From Unio delphinus (Eukaryota > Mollusca > Bivalvia > Unionida > Unionidae), in assembly GCA_029339505.1 (NCBI GenBank), contig JAQISU010000155.1:17812001-17876000 (forward strand): a stretch of 64,000 bases of DNA, written 5' to 3'. Position 1 is the stretch's first letter, and each line of letters opens with the position of its first letter. The notes below the pieces were generated by a model. That model searched no databases, was not told the DNA's origin, and saw nothing but the letters and a program-made list of their open reading frames with translations. Position numbers and translations under genes: made by a program. Shown piece after piece: positions 27,001 through 38,547 of this stretch.

Positions 27001-27245
27001 TCAATGACCTAGTGGTTAGAGCATCTGCCTTTGATGCGGGAGGTAGCGGGTTCGAATCCCGGCCAAGTCATAACAAAGACTTATAAAAATGTCACTAGCT
27101 TTAAGAGGTTAAATCAGGACTGGTCTGCCTGGTATCAGGCGAATATGATGAATGGACATAATACTACATGTCTGCAGCATGATGCTCCAGTGCTAGATAT
27201 TACTTTAACTATCACACTGCAGACACTGTATCGACATAAAAAAAT
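27000..27245 (+). mobile_element. tRNA-headed SINE (family B)
   Basis: Box A-like tagtggttagagcatctgc at about 27012 and box B-like gggttcgaatcc at about 27048 form a tRNA-like head. A body follows that includes aagacttataaaaatg and gcatgatgctccagtg, then an A-rich end. It is inserted directly downstream of the decayed RING exon. It is not a working tRNA gene: a standard acceptor stem is not evident and the sequence runs on into the SINE body. Confidence 0.72.
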
Positions 27246-27249
27246 TTTA

Positions 27250-29399
27250 AAGTTTTGTTAAAAATCCAAAACACTTACACTGTTTACACTGTTTTATGTC
27301 CTTCTGATTGTCCAACAAAAGGTCAAAATCTACATGAGTGCAATATGAAATAAATGTTTCTCAATATCGAACAACTAAAAATTGTACAGACGTTTATATA
27401 ACTTGGTCATTTTATGATATCTGGTGGTTCCTTTGCTGAAACACAGCTCACAATGATAGATCAAGCTAAACAAAGTGATATTTTCACTTGCAAAATAAAT
27501 TTACATTGTTAAAAAATCAAGATAGGCCATAAATCTCTTGACAGACTGATAAGATCTTTATTATAGTGTGGTTCCAGAAATTGGGGATTTATTCCTGATA
27601 AATGTATTGGAAGAGTGCACTTACATTTTTTGTGTGCAAAAATATGTTCAGAGTGAAGATGACAACACAAAATGGTTTTATGTATGGGTCGGTAGGTTGT
27701 ACGATAATGTTAGTAAATAGATTTCATTGCATTATTAAATATTGAATTAAGATATTAAACACAAAAGAAACGCATATTTTGCTCATTTCTTTACTGTCAT
27801 GATTCTTTGTATTCGATTCATGTTAATCAAGAGTAGGTACCTGACATATTTGTTGCAGCATTTTAAATTAGGGCTATTGGACAGTTTCATCCAAAGTTGA
27901 TGGTCCATCTTAAGAACTATAGTCAAGCATTATTTTATGTACATATTGCATATTTCAGGCAAAAACGCCACATTGACAGCATTGGTCCTTTGAAATAGAT
28001 AAATGCAGTTGCTAAATTACACATTACTGTCAAAGACTCAACATTGGAGTTGGCAGCAGGGCAAGACCGTATACATCAATTCAAAACAGACTTTATTCTA
28101 TTTGTAACCTCCTTGAATATGAATATGATTTTGTCTTTGATTGCTAAAAGTGAAACATTTAGAGAAATATTTTATAAAAGACTGAATATGTTAACATTGT
28201 GAACCTTATGAGTATCCATAATACTAAAATTTTTAATAATTTGGTCACATACATTTTTTATACAATTTTTAAAAACGGAAATAACATCATATATCCGAAT
28301 ATATGGCACATATTTTATTTAGGCACTGCTTTTAGGATGAATTTGAATTGCTTGCTTTCTGATTTTATCTTTAAATCACTACTTTTAATAATGAAAGTAT
28401 GTTAACTTAAGCCATGTTACCAAAATAGTTTTGAGCCTGCATTTTTTCATTGTAAAAAAAATATATGTAATCGCATAGATGATTTCTTTTCTTCTGTCAT
28501 TTGATTGACTTTTACCTTCAGAATAATAATTTATGATGTACATGTAATATATTGTAGTATCTGGTATAAAAATATCTGTGTCTTTCTTTTGTGAATATGA
28601 CGTGTAATTTTCATAACTTAGAAGATATAATAGATGTCAGTGCAGAGTTTGCGGCTATTTTGCTGAAGATCATTTAGTAGTCACTATAAAGATAGGCTGT
28701 CAGCAAGGGTCTCAAATTCAGATTTCCCTTTCTGAAATGACTGCCTAAATAACTATAAAACAGTAGAAGTAGCATAGAAAATATTTATATTAGTATTTAA
28801 TGAAAACAATTTATAAACAAAATATGTAAATCATTCAGTTACAACTGTTTTTGTGGCTATTCTGTAGTATGTGTGTAAAAATGGCACATATATATAGATA
28901 AAATTGTAACCTGCAGAAAATGTTTAGGCCCAATTTACGAGTTCTTATAAAATTCACACTAATTCACCTTTTAAATTAGTATTTCCAGTATTTGGTTTTC
29001 ATGATCAATCGAATTAGGTCATTAGCCGATTTTAAAAATCATCAAATAGTGAATGAAATTTAAAACTTTTTACCACAGTGTATATTTCAATGTAAGTGGA
29101 AACTGTTTACAATTATAAGTAGCTGCTTATCCTGTTGAATTGCAGCCTTTTAAATGTTTCCACATTTTCTAATGTATGCACTGTTAAATAGCAATTTTAA
29201 TTTTGTTTTACTTAGGCAAGTGAATAATTTCATTTATCCTATACATTTGTGGCGATCAAGGAAATAATCAAAGTAAACTTTGAACTTTTATATGGATATC
29301 TTTAATTTCTGAATGAACTATACTTTTGAAATTTGTAAAAGTCCTACTTCAACTTTCATTTAGCGGTTGATTATTCCATAAGTTTCAAATAATGTCACA
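27250..29399. other. Non-coding; no recognised gene
   Basis: AT-rich sequence with scattered short frames (for example 28199-28405). No domain, repeat or splice structure was recognised. Confidence 0.45.
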
Positions 29400-31600
29400 C
29401 GGAGTAAATCTTTTCTCTGGCACTTTGGAGACAATGGGAATTTAACATGGGAATGGCGCTTGAGGGACAGTGTGAATTTAACAAGGGAAATACACTAGTA
29501 GGACAGTGAGAATTTAACATGGAAATGCGACATGAGGACAAAGAGACTTTATTATGGGTGATATGATGGGATTTTAAGAGGAAAAAAATATTATAGGGAG
29601 AGAGAAAAGTTTATGGGAACAATCAAAAATATACAAATAAACACAAGTTTGTACAACTTAAGGTCAAAATAAATTGACAGTAGTAGAAAATTATATCTTC
29701 TCTAGGCAAATTAGAAATGGTAAAATGCTAGTATCTGTTTATAGCCTCATTTTGAAGTAAACTCTTATGGAAAAACCTAGTATCTATTTTAGTCATTTTA
29801 TGTGGTAAAGTTCTATGGAAAAACCCAAGTATACATTTATAACCTAAAATGTATAGCGTCAATAATGGCACAGCACTGGACACGAGGGGGGGGGGGGGGG
29901 GGGAGAAAGGGCAACAATGTTGCAAGTAGCTGACCTCAATTGGGCGGCTACTTAGTAAGAGTTTTGCAACTTGTTAACCTGAAAGTGAAATGAATTTGAT
30001 AGGGAGAAAAGGGATTGATAGCGACGAACAAAACACAGACATATATTCGCACACACACATACACTCCAAATGTCCTGTGTTAGTTTGGAATGTAAGGGAA
30101 CAATATGAATTTTCACAAAATAGACTAACCCTTACACTACAAACAATACTGTTCATCACACCAACTTTAATGGAATGTTGGATTGTAAATAATGTATGTG
30201 TGAGTACCTTTGTAGGATTTCATCTTCTCTTACACTCAAAGCTACAACAGACCGCTTGTGATAGTCTGTGCATGAATGTTGAATAGAATAGGAATATTGG
30301 ATGATATAGTGGTCGGATAGGTATTATTTTTGAGGTGTATTTGGACATTATATTTTGTGACATTTCATCTCCTTATCTTACATTCTAGGCAAACACAGGC
30401 ATTTTATTTTTGAGTGAGAACAATATGCTGAATAGTATTGTGGTGTGAAATATTTTTTGAGATTTTACCTTCCTCATTTACATTCTAAGCTAAAACACAA
30501 TACTTGTATGATAGTGTGTTTAAGGAGTGTTAAATGGTAAAGTGGATGTGATGGATAGTAGCTTTAGGTGAGAGGGATAGTCTGTTTTGTGAAATTTCAT
30601 CTTCCTTTACATTCTAAGGTAAGACATGATGTTTAGAGTGTGTTTGTGTGTTTGTAAGTCTGTTTTCCCTATAAAATTCCATTTGTCCCTACCAAAACTT
30701 TTATGTCCATACAAATAATCATTTAATCTACCTACCTACCTACCTATCTACCTACATTAGAGCATACAGAGGTCAGATACTTGCAACACTGTTACTTAGT
30801 AATCACGCAATTAAGGTCAGCCACTTGTAACACTGGTTCGTTTTGAGACTATAAATACAGAAATAGGTTTTCCCATAGGAATTTCTATAAGTTGTTGCTG
30901 TAAAGAGATACTGGATTTTTTAAAGGACTTTATAAACAAGATGTGGCAATAAATAGATACTAGCGTTCATCCATTTCTCACCTAGCTTGATTTGAATTAT
31001 GCACTAACACCAATGCGTTCTGGATAGTGTGTTTACGGAGTGTTGAATGATATAGTTCGTGTGATGAATAACATTTGTGTAGTGTAAGGGATAGTCTATT
31101 TTGTGGAGACTACATCTTCTCTTACATTCTAAGCCAACAGAGAACGTGTGGAGTATGTGTGCTTGTGTGTGTATGTATGTAAATGTATATGGCTATGTTT
31201 TGTTTGTCCCTATCAAATGTATTTCACCTACCTACATACAGTAACACGTATTCTGGTCAGTCACTTGCAACACTATTACTTAGTAGCCGTCCGATTGAGG
31301 TCAGCCACTTGCAACATTGTTGCCATATTTGTCGGTGTCTATTACTGTGATGTCATTGAAGCTATAAATAGTTTGGCTACACATATATACTTGGGGTTTT
31401 CTATAGGATTTTATTAAAATATGAGACTGTTGATACTGGGTTTTCCTGTCAGAATTTACCAAAAATATAACTAAAATGAATACAAGTATTTCCATTGGAT
31501 TTTACTTCAAGATGAGGCTATAAGTAGATTCTAGTACTTAACTATTTCTTACTTGCCATGTAAATATATAATGTTCTACCAATGTCACCTTTTTTGTCTT
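29400..31600. repeat. Cluster of diverged direct and inverted repeats
   Basis: Three copies of a ~250-330 bp block are present: about 30700-30990 and 31240-31570 on the plus strand, and about 29640-29975 inverted. Diagnostic parts are cagtcacttgcaacact...acttagtag, gaggtcagccacttgcaac and the gaggctataa/tagattctagtac segment. Between them a shorter module recurs (gtgtttaaggagtgttgaatg..atag, then gtctattttgtg, then cttacattctaagc). A 45-bp-like motif (gaatttaacatggg) repeats at 29430-29530, and a G-run lies at 29887-29902. Confidence 0.7.
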
Positions 31601-31839
31601 TTTGTGACCCAGGTGTGTGTTTGTTATGAGCAAGCGAGTGAGTGATTGAATGATTGTTTAGTGCACAAGGCACATGAAGAGGATCGAGCGCCATGCACCG
31701 CACCTAATAAATGCCAAAAGATGCTCGTCGCATCGTCTTTCGACTAACGACACCTTTTTTTATTGTGTCTACGCCCATTATGATGAATGCAAAGGTTAGT
31801 GACCTGAAGAGTAAGCGTTTTCGGCTGGGAAGATGATCT

Positions 31840-32290
31840 TCGTAGAGAGAATTTGTCTGTGCATTAATTTCTCCATGAACTGCCTTGTAGTTGAAAACGG
31901 CGTTCTCTACAAAACCACTTGTCTTGATGGCCAATCAATCAGACAGTTTGTGATCCCATAGTCATACAGGAACCTGACCCTGAAAGGTATCTATAATGAC
32001 ATGTGTCATCAGGGCAAGGAGAAAAACTTTGGTTAGATAGGCGAATATTGTAATGCCCCAATTAGGGCAATAGCTGAATTAACCCCAATTTCACACCATT
32101 CGCCCCATGGAGCTGGTCTGCATAGATTTTTTGTCACTAGAGTACCTTGGTGATAACTGATCATTTTATCAGGTATTCTCAGGCTGTTCCTTGTGGCAAC
32201 CAAACATCTCAGACTACTGATAAAGCTCTTTACGGGCACTTTTTTTTCCATATTACAGAGCAGCAGAGGGGGCCAACAAACCTTTTTAGC
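31840..32290 (+). pseudogene. Ty3/gypsy integrase fossil
   Basis: From 31887 one frame reads ENGVLYKTT and later CHQGKEK, resembling the region leading into an integrase zinc-binding domain. Around 32147 the reading VITDHFIRYSQAVPCGNQT matches the start of an integrase catalytic core. Stops and frameshifts separate the pieces and most of the core is missing. No LTRs were recognised, so this is an isolated old fragment. Confidence 0.65.
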
Positions 32291-32502
32291 TGGAACGTTT
32301 TTTTGAAAAAAATAAGGTCACTAAACTGAAGCCTCTAACTAACCGAAAGATTCTCTAATTGGGTTAGTACATTTGTTACATTATCCTGTTGTTTTTATTT
32401 CTTCTTCAGATTTTGTATGTTCGTTCGTTTACCAAAATGATGTTTATTTGAGATTGCATCCTCTTTGCTGCTATAATTAGATCATTATTATGTATCAATA
32501 GT

Positions 32503-34827
32503 ATGGCACTAGCTATGGAATCTTACACAGCTAGATTAGCTATGGAATCTTACACAGCTAGATTAACTATGGAATCTTATACAGCTAGATTAGCTATGGA
32601 ATCTTACACAGCTAGATTAGCTATGGAATCTTACACAGCTAGATTAACTATGGAATCTTACACAGCTAGATTAACTATGGAATCTTACACAGCTAGATTA
32701 ACTATGGAATCTTACACAGCTAGATTAACTATGGAATCTTACACAGCTAGATTAACTATGGAATCTTACACAGCTAGATTAGCTCTGGAATCTTACACAG
32801 CTAGATTAGCTATGGAATCTTACACAGCTAGATTAGCTATGGAATCTTACACAGCTAGATTAACTATAGAATCTTACACAGATAGATTAACTATGGAATC
32901 TTACACAGCTAGATTAACTATGGAATCTTACACAGCTAGATTAACTATGGAATCTTACACAGCAAGATTAACTATGGAATCTTACACAGCTAGATTATCT
33001 ATGGAATCTTACACAGCTAGATTAACTATGGAATCTTACACAGCTAGATTAACTATGGAATCTTACACAGCTAGATTAACTATGGAATCTTACACAGCTA
33101 GATTAACTATGGAATCTTATACAGCTAGATTAGCTATGGAATCTTACACAGCTAGATTAGCTATGGAATCTTATACAGCTAGATTAGCTATGGAATCTTA
33201 CACAGCTAGATTAGCTATGGAATCTTATGCAGCTAGATTAGCTATGGAATCTTACACAGCTAGATTAGCTATGGAATCTTATGCAGCTAGATTAGCTATG
33301 GAATCTTACACAGCTAGATTAGCTATGGAATCTTACACAGCTAGATTAACTATGGAATCTTACACAGCTAGATTAACTATGGAATCTTACACAGCTAGAT
33401 TAACTATGGAATCTTACACAGCTAGATTAGCTATGGAATCTTACACAGCTATATTAACTAAGGAATCTTATACAGCTAGATTAGCTATGGAATCTTATAC
33501 AGCTATATTAACTATGGAATCTTACACAGCTAGATTAACTATGGGATCTTATACAGCTAGATTAACTATGGAATCTTACACAGCTAGATTAGCTATGGAA
33601 TCTTACACAGCTATATTAGCTATGGAATCTTACACAGCTAGATTAGCTATGGAATCTTATACAGCTATATTAGCTATGGAATCTTACACAGCTAGATTGA
33701 CTATGGAATCTTATACAGCTAGATTAGCTATGGAATCTTACACAGCTAGATTAACTATGGAATCTTACACAGCTAGATTAACTATGGAATCTTATACAGC
33801 TAGATTAACTATGGAATCTTATACAGCTAGATTAGCTATGGAATCTTATACAGCTAGATTAACTATGGAATCTTACACAGCTAGATTAACTATGGAATCT
33901 TAGACAGCTAGATTAACTATGGAATCTTAAACAGCTAGATTAGCTATGGAATCTTATACAGCTATATTAACTATGGAATCTTACACAGCTAGATTAACTA
34001 TGGAATCTTACACAGCTAGATTAGCTATGGAATCTTAAACAGCTAGATTAGCTATGGAATCTTACGCAGCTAGATTAACTATGGAATCTTACACAGCTAG
34101 ATTAACTATGGAATCTTACACAGCTAGATTAACTATGGAATCTTATACAGCTAGATTAACTATGGAATCTTATACAGCTAGATTAACTATGGAATCTTAT
34201 ACAGCTAGATTAGCTATGGAATCGTATACAGCTAGATTAACTATGGAATCTTACACAGCTAGATTAACTATGGAATCTTACACAGCTAGATTAACTATGG
34301 AATCTTAAACAGCTAGATTAGCTATGGAATCTTATACAGCTATATTAACTATGGAATCTTACACAGCTAGATTAACTATGGAATCTTACACAGCTAGATT
34401 AACTATGGAATCTTAAACAGCTAGATTAGCTATGGAATCTTACGCAGCTAGATTAGCTATGGAATCTTACACTGCTAGATTAGCTATGGAATCTTACACA
34501 GCTAGATTAGCTATGGAATCTTACACAGCTAGATTAGCTCGAGAAAGATAAGCAATTGAGAAATTTCTTCCAGTCCGTGATTCTGTCAGACAAAAATTAC
34601 ATGATCATCAGGAATCTCAAGTGGATTTTGCAGAGGGTTCGGAACAGTTATTAAAACCGGTTACGAAAGTCGCTGAAAAAGTTTCAGAAGCTACAAACTG
34701 CCATAGCGACTGGCAAAATGGCAGAAGGAACTCAGAAACAAAACGACTTTTACGAAGATTTCTGGTTGAAATAGTTAATGCTCGGCCTCCCGGTAGAGAG
34801 GAAGAAATACTTATAGGAATTGATTAG
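32503..34827 (+). pseudogene. Repeat-bearing reading frame with unique C-terminal part
   Basis: From the ATG at 32503 the same frame runs through the 27-bp array as a nine-residue repeat, (A/T)MESYTARL. It is open for 466 codons, to a TAG at 33901. The frame continues past five stops, all at the Tyr codon of the repeat, and one TAA near 34549 into a unique segment at 34553-34827 (VRDSVRQKLHDHQESQVDFA). That segment is charged and helical-looking, with no recognised domain. The constant frame across array and unique tail suggests that a small repeat inside a real gene was amplified. Expression cannot be judged. Confidence 0.5.
32512..34536 (+). repeat. 27-bp tandem array, 75 units, no net indel
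   Basis: Unit: gctatggaatcttacacagc tagatta (27 bp, written in two parts). The first unit starts at 32512 and the last at 34510, a distance of 1998 = 74 x 27, so 75 units fit with no net length change. Common variants are g/a at the first base (Ala/Thr), tac/tat (silent) and aga/ata. A higher-order duplication of 14 units (378 bp) is seen: the taa-bearing units at 33928 and 34036 recur at 34306 and 34414 in the same context. Confidence 0.97.
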
Positions 34828-35423
34828 GCTCGTGCTGAACTATTTGAAATAGGGACAAAAAAGAAGGAAAAGAAAGAAAAATAGTTAAGTTGATTAATAA
34901 ATTAATGAAGGAGTTATTGATAGAATAAAAAGTATTGAAATAGGTCAATTACTTTATGCTGTAGCGGTAAATTATTTTAAAAAGATAAACTTTGAAATCT
35001 GAGTATGCTAACTTAGATTTAAATACGTCTAAAAAACGAAAGTAATTGTGTATATTTTGAAGTCTCATGCAAGACATAATGATTTAATATTTCGAAGATT
35101 CGATCGTAAAGGAAATAAACATGCAAAATTTAGGAAAGGAACCTCCTCAACAACAGAACAAGAACCTCTTCAACAACTACAGCCAGAAACTGAAATTGAT
35201 AATATTATGTATAAATTTACGTCTAAAGTATTTTAACAGTATTAGGAATTTTAGACGCGAAAAAGCAGTATAAATTGCCACATGCACATGGACACCGTCA
35301 AATATAAAAAAATATGTAAAACCAAGATGTAGTGCTTCTCGGAAGCGTGAAAATGATTAGGTTAAAGATGTTTACTACACATTTCCTAATAGATCTGTTG
35401 AAGATGATGATCAGTATTGTGAT
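34828..35423 (+). pseudogene. Decayed coding-like stretch of a virus-like insertion
   Basis: Several short frames (for example 35048-35236 with SHARHNDLIFRRFDRKGNKH, rich in Lys, Arg and Gln) look like eroded protein sequence. No domain is recognised. The stretch lies between the repeat-bearing frame and the capsid-like sequence and is probably part of the same insertion. Confidence 0.35.
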
Positions 35424-35657
35424 TGTTGTTGTTTTTGTTCTTGTTTTAGAGTTTAACTCTATTTTTCAGCACACGATAGGCTATACATGGCGGCCAGTAT
35501 TATTGGTGGAGGAAGAACCACCAACCCACGAGAAGCTACTGGCAAGCTTTCTCACATAACTACATTAGCCGAATCTTAGACTCGAACCCACGCAGACAGT
35601 GGTGAGATAACAGTGATCCGTAACGGAAAGCGTTTTAGGCCACTCGGGAGCCCCACG
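35424..35657 (-). mobile_element. tRNA-headed SINE (family A) inside the virus-like stretch
   Basis: 234 bp, minus orientation, closely similar to 21711-21962 but missing part of the body. A perfect 11-bp duplication, agtattgtgat, flanks it at 35413-35423 and 35658-35668. It interrupts the decayed virus-like coding region, so it arrived after that sequence. Confidence 0.9.
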
Positions 35658-35668
35658 AGTATTGTGAT

Positions 35669-36440
35669 GTTAAGCATGATATATGACTAGAAAGAGAAAA
35701 ATCTGCAGAATAAGAATTGTATGACCCAGAAGATCCTCCTGGTTTTGTTGGAAGTGGTATTTCTACTCAAGGAAGTGGTCTTTATTTTCTTGTCCTAACA
35801 ACGTCCTTTCTGATGTTGAACGATTAGAAATTCTGATTGGAGGAAAACGGGCTGTAAATAATTCTCCTGAAAGTATCAATGAAGCAGCTAATAGTTGTCA
35901 ACGATGATTTACCTGCGGTATCATGAATATTAGTGTTTATCGATCTCTTATTGATTAAATTGATGAATATCACAGTGATTAAATAAATAGATAAATACTG
36001 TGATTATACACAATGCTCAACGTGGACCGATCATGGTCAGAGTGATAAATTCGCGATTACCTACTTATACAACAATCTACGGTGATGGACTCAGTGATGA
36101 TGTTCAGGGTTTATTTAGAAGAATAGCTTCAAAAGCAATACTGATTGAAAAACAATTAGAAATAAAAGCTATTGATTTTGTTTGTGATAAAGTTCCTGTT
36201 GCTATTGGTAATGTTGCCGGCAAAGAATTGTTAGCAATTAAGGACAGACTAGCACAATTAATACGACGAAAACCTCATCCAGTAAAAGTACATATCACTG
36301 AAGTGATGCCCGCAAATGTTAGTAAAGTAATAAATCAAGATGCAAGTCAAAAATTAGCCGAGTTGGCTAGTGTACCAATATCAAAAGAAGAAAAAAGTAT
36401 GACTGCTAGTCTGAATTGCAGGAAGTGGTCTTCATGTTAG
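35669..36440 (+). pseudogene. Decayed open frames upstream of the capsid-like sequence
   Basis: 35725-35960 reads in short frames with SDVERLEILIGGKRAVNNSP as the clearest piece. 36000-36440 is open for 146 codons (PIMVRVINSRLPTYTTIYGD near its start), but the first ATG in a good context is uncertain. No family is recognised with confidence. The position directly before a capsid-like protein is compatible with a virion-associated gene; that is inference only. Confidence 0.45.
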
Positions 36441-36559
36441 ACGATAACAAATATAATAAAATGTTTAAAAGTATATCTGATACAGCTTTTGAAATGGATG
36501 CACCAGTTCTCAAAGATGATTCCGTGCGTGACTATCGGTAGTATTCCTATGATGCACGG

Positions 36560-37545
36560 TTCCTAACGCATGTAGAAGAATTGAGTTGCAAGTTCAGGAT
36601 ACAAGTTATTATGTATTGCTCGCTGAGGCATTTATTGAGATCGAAGATATACTTTTGAAAGAAGATGATGCGGCATACGGAATTGGTGATCGAGTTGGTT
36701 TTGTTAACAATGGTGTTATGGCATTATTTAATAGTGCCACATACATGATTGATGGAAAAATATTGAATCGTGTCTCGAAAATCTTGCTACGATGATATTG
36801 TGTCTGACAAGATATTCCGATGATTACTCGAGATCAGCTGGTCCGTCAATGATGATTGCAAAGGATACAGCTGATCATTAAGAAACCAATAACATAATAT
36901 TAAGTGCAGCTAGAACTTAAGTTACATCGATTAATGAAAATTTCAGCTTGGGATCCGAAGCACGCAGATCAATGTTGAACGGTGATGAAGTATTTTCGTG
37001 TACAATTCCACTACCCGACATCTTTGGAGTTTGTAGAAATGTTATAAAAGTCATTTTTGGCGCTAAACACACCGTGGTACTTGTACGAAAAGCCACCAAC
37101 AATGATGCAATCTGGTGACCCAACCCAGTTGATGCAGGTTAATTAAGATTAACAAAACTTTCGCTGTGGATGCCAATAATGACTCCATCGCACGCTGAAG
37201 AACAAATATTACTTTCTGTCATGGATCAAGGTGGTAAATCAATATTATCATGGTTAACGATGACCACATATAGTGTTCAAAATAACGCTACTGGGTTATT
37301 TGCATGCCATATAGCATTACAGCAAGGTGTTTCTACACAACGACATATATTCATCGAGTTTCAAGAAAATGCCAGACTAAATTCGCAGGAACGAAGTACA
37401 ATAGTGTTTGACACACATGGAGTTTCTGAGGTTTCTTTGAGGATAAATGGATATCAAGAGCCTTCTTAAATGTTTTCGATAAATTTTGAAAATAATCACC
37501 TTGCACTTGCTTATCATCGTTGGATGACGTTTTTGGGACGCTTTA
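36560..37545 (+). pseudogene. Double-jelly-roll capsid-like protein, fragmented
   Basis: Successive segments at 36580-36790 (YYVLLAEAFIEIEDILL), 36915-37130 (IPLPDIFGVCRNV, FGAKHTVVLVRKA) and 37150-37540 (LWMPIMTPSHAEEQ) form one protein in order. It resembles the double-jelly-roll-like capsid family seen in invertebrate genomes and linked to Polinton-like or related DNA viruses (recognised from motifs, not searched). Breaks include in-frame stops near 36925, 37109, 37140 and 37467 and frame changes near 36780-36830. The sequence diverges into unrelated DNA after about 37545, so the C-terminal part is missing. This is an old, non-functional insertion. No DNA polymerase, ATPase or virus-type integrase is visible nearby. 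Confidence 0.6.
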
Positions 37546-38469
37546 AACATATATATATACTGGTTTGCAGATATCTCAGCGAGATTTCACAACATTATAT
37601 TCATAACATCATATCAAATCTATTTTTTCCACTGGAACATTTAGGTCTGTTCAGCCAATCAGTCGTTGCTATACATTTCCGAGCTCGTGTAGCTCGACTA
37701 CAAAAATGTTTCAAAAATGTCAAGCCTCGATTGAACATTACCGTGAAAATCTCAACCTTAAAATTTCCTTATACTTGAAAAGTTTACGAACACAGATGAT
37801 TCTAAATTCATTTTGCGCAAGATTGCTCTCAATTTAGACGCATTTTTGAACGTACACTTGCGACCAAATATGGACATTTGTCTAGATACTTGTATTCGTT
37901 CATTTCGAATCAATGCAACGGCTCTCGTCCTTTACCACGGGAAACTCGTGAATCATCTAGCTTACTCATCTATTAGGAATTTGTCTTTTCAGCAGCTTCT
38001 CGCCAAGTCTAAAATTAGCTGTTCTTTGGCTACATCAGACATGTATTTTATGGGTTTTTGTACTTTCTCGTAAAAGCACTTTCTTTATAAAATAGTATAC
38101 AGTCGTAGTACAGAAATAGATATAATTACTGTCAGGATATTTTTGTGGAAAATTACTTTCAATATTCTTTAATGAAAAATTGCTTTTAATATAATTTTGA
38201 GAAAGTTTCAATCTTAATACTTTTACTCAAAACTTCTGTCCTAATAAATGTATGGTATTTGGAAAGATCATTTTCTAGCACTCTATTTTAAACAGAGAGC
38301 ATAGGAAACCAAACAAACAGAAAGCTGGTATCTTTAAATATAACGAAAGTTTAGTTTGTGAAGTGTTAGTTTAAGCCAGCATCCCTTTCACTGCTTTCGT
38401 ATGATCAGTATAGTAGCATATAAATGTTTAAACCTTTATAAAAAAGAGAGGTAAAGTCAAATACAAACC

Positions 38470-38470
<1 letters not shown>
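37546..38470. other. Unrecognised stretch with an 86-codon frame
   Basis: An open frame at 37813-38073 (plus) has no ATG-context or domain support. The sequence is less AT-rich than its flanks and may be another mobile-element fragment. No similarity is recognised. Confidence 0.3.
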
Positions 38471-38472
<2 letters not shown>

Positions 38473-38500
<28 letters not shown>

Positions 38501-38547
38501 TGTATGTATGTATGTATGTATGTATGTATGTATGTATGTATGTATGT
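38473..38547. repeat. (TATG)n microsatellite
   Basis: About 19 tandem tetranucleotides. Confidence 0.97.

Noticed and set aside
27005..27075. Possible tRNA gene
   Set aside because: Boxes A and B are present, but the sequence continues into a SINE body and a standard acceptor stem is not evident.
32512..34536. CRISPR-like array
   Set aside because: Units are contiguous without spacers and the genome is eukaryotic; it is a minisatellite.
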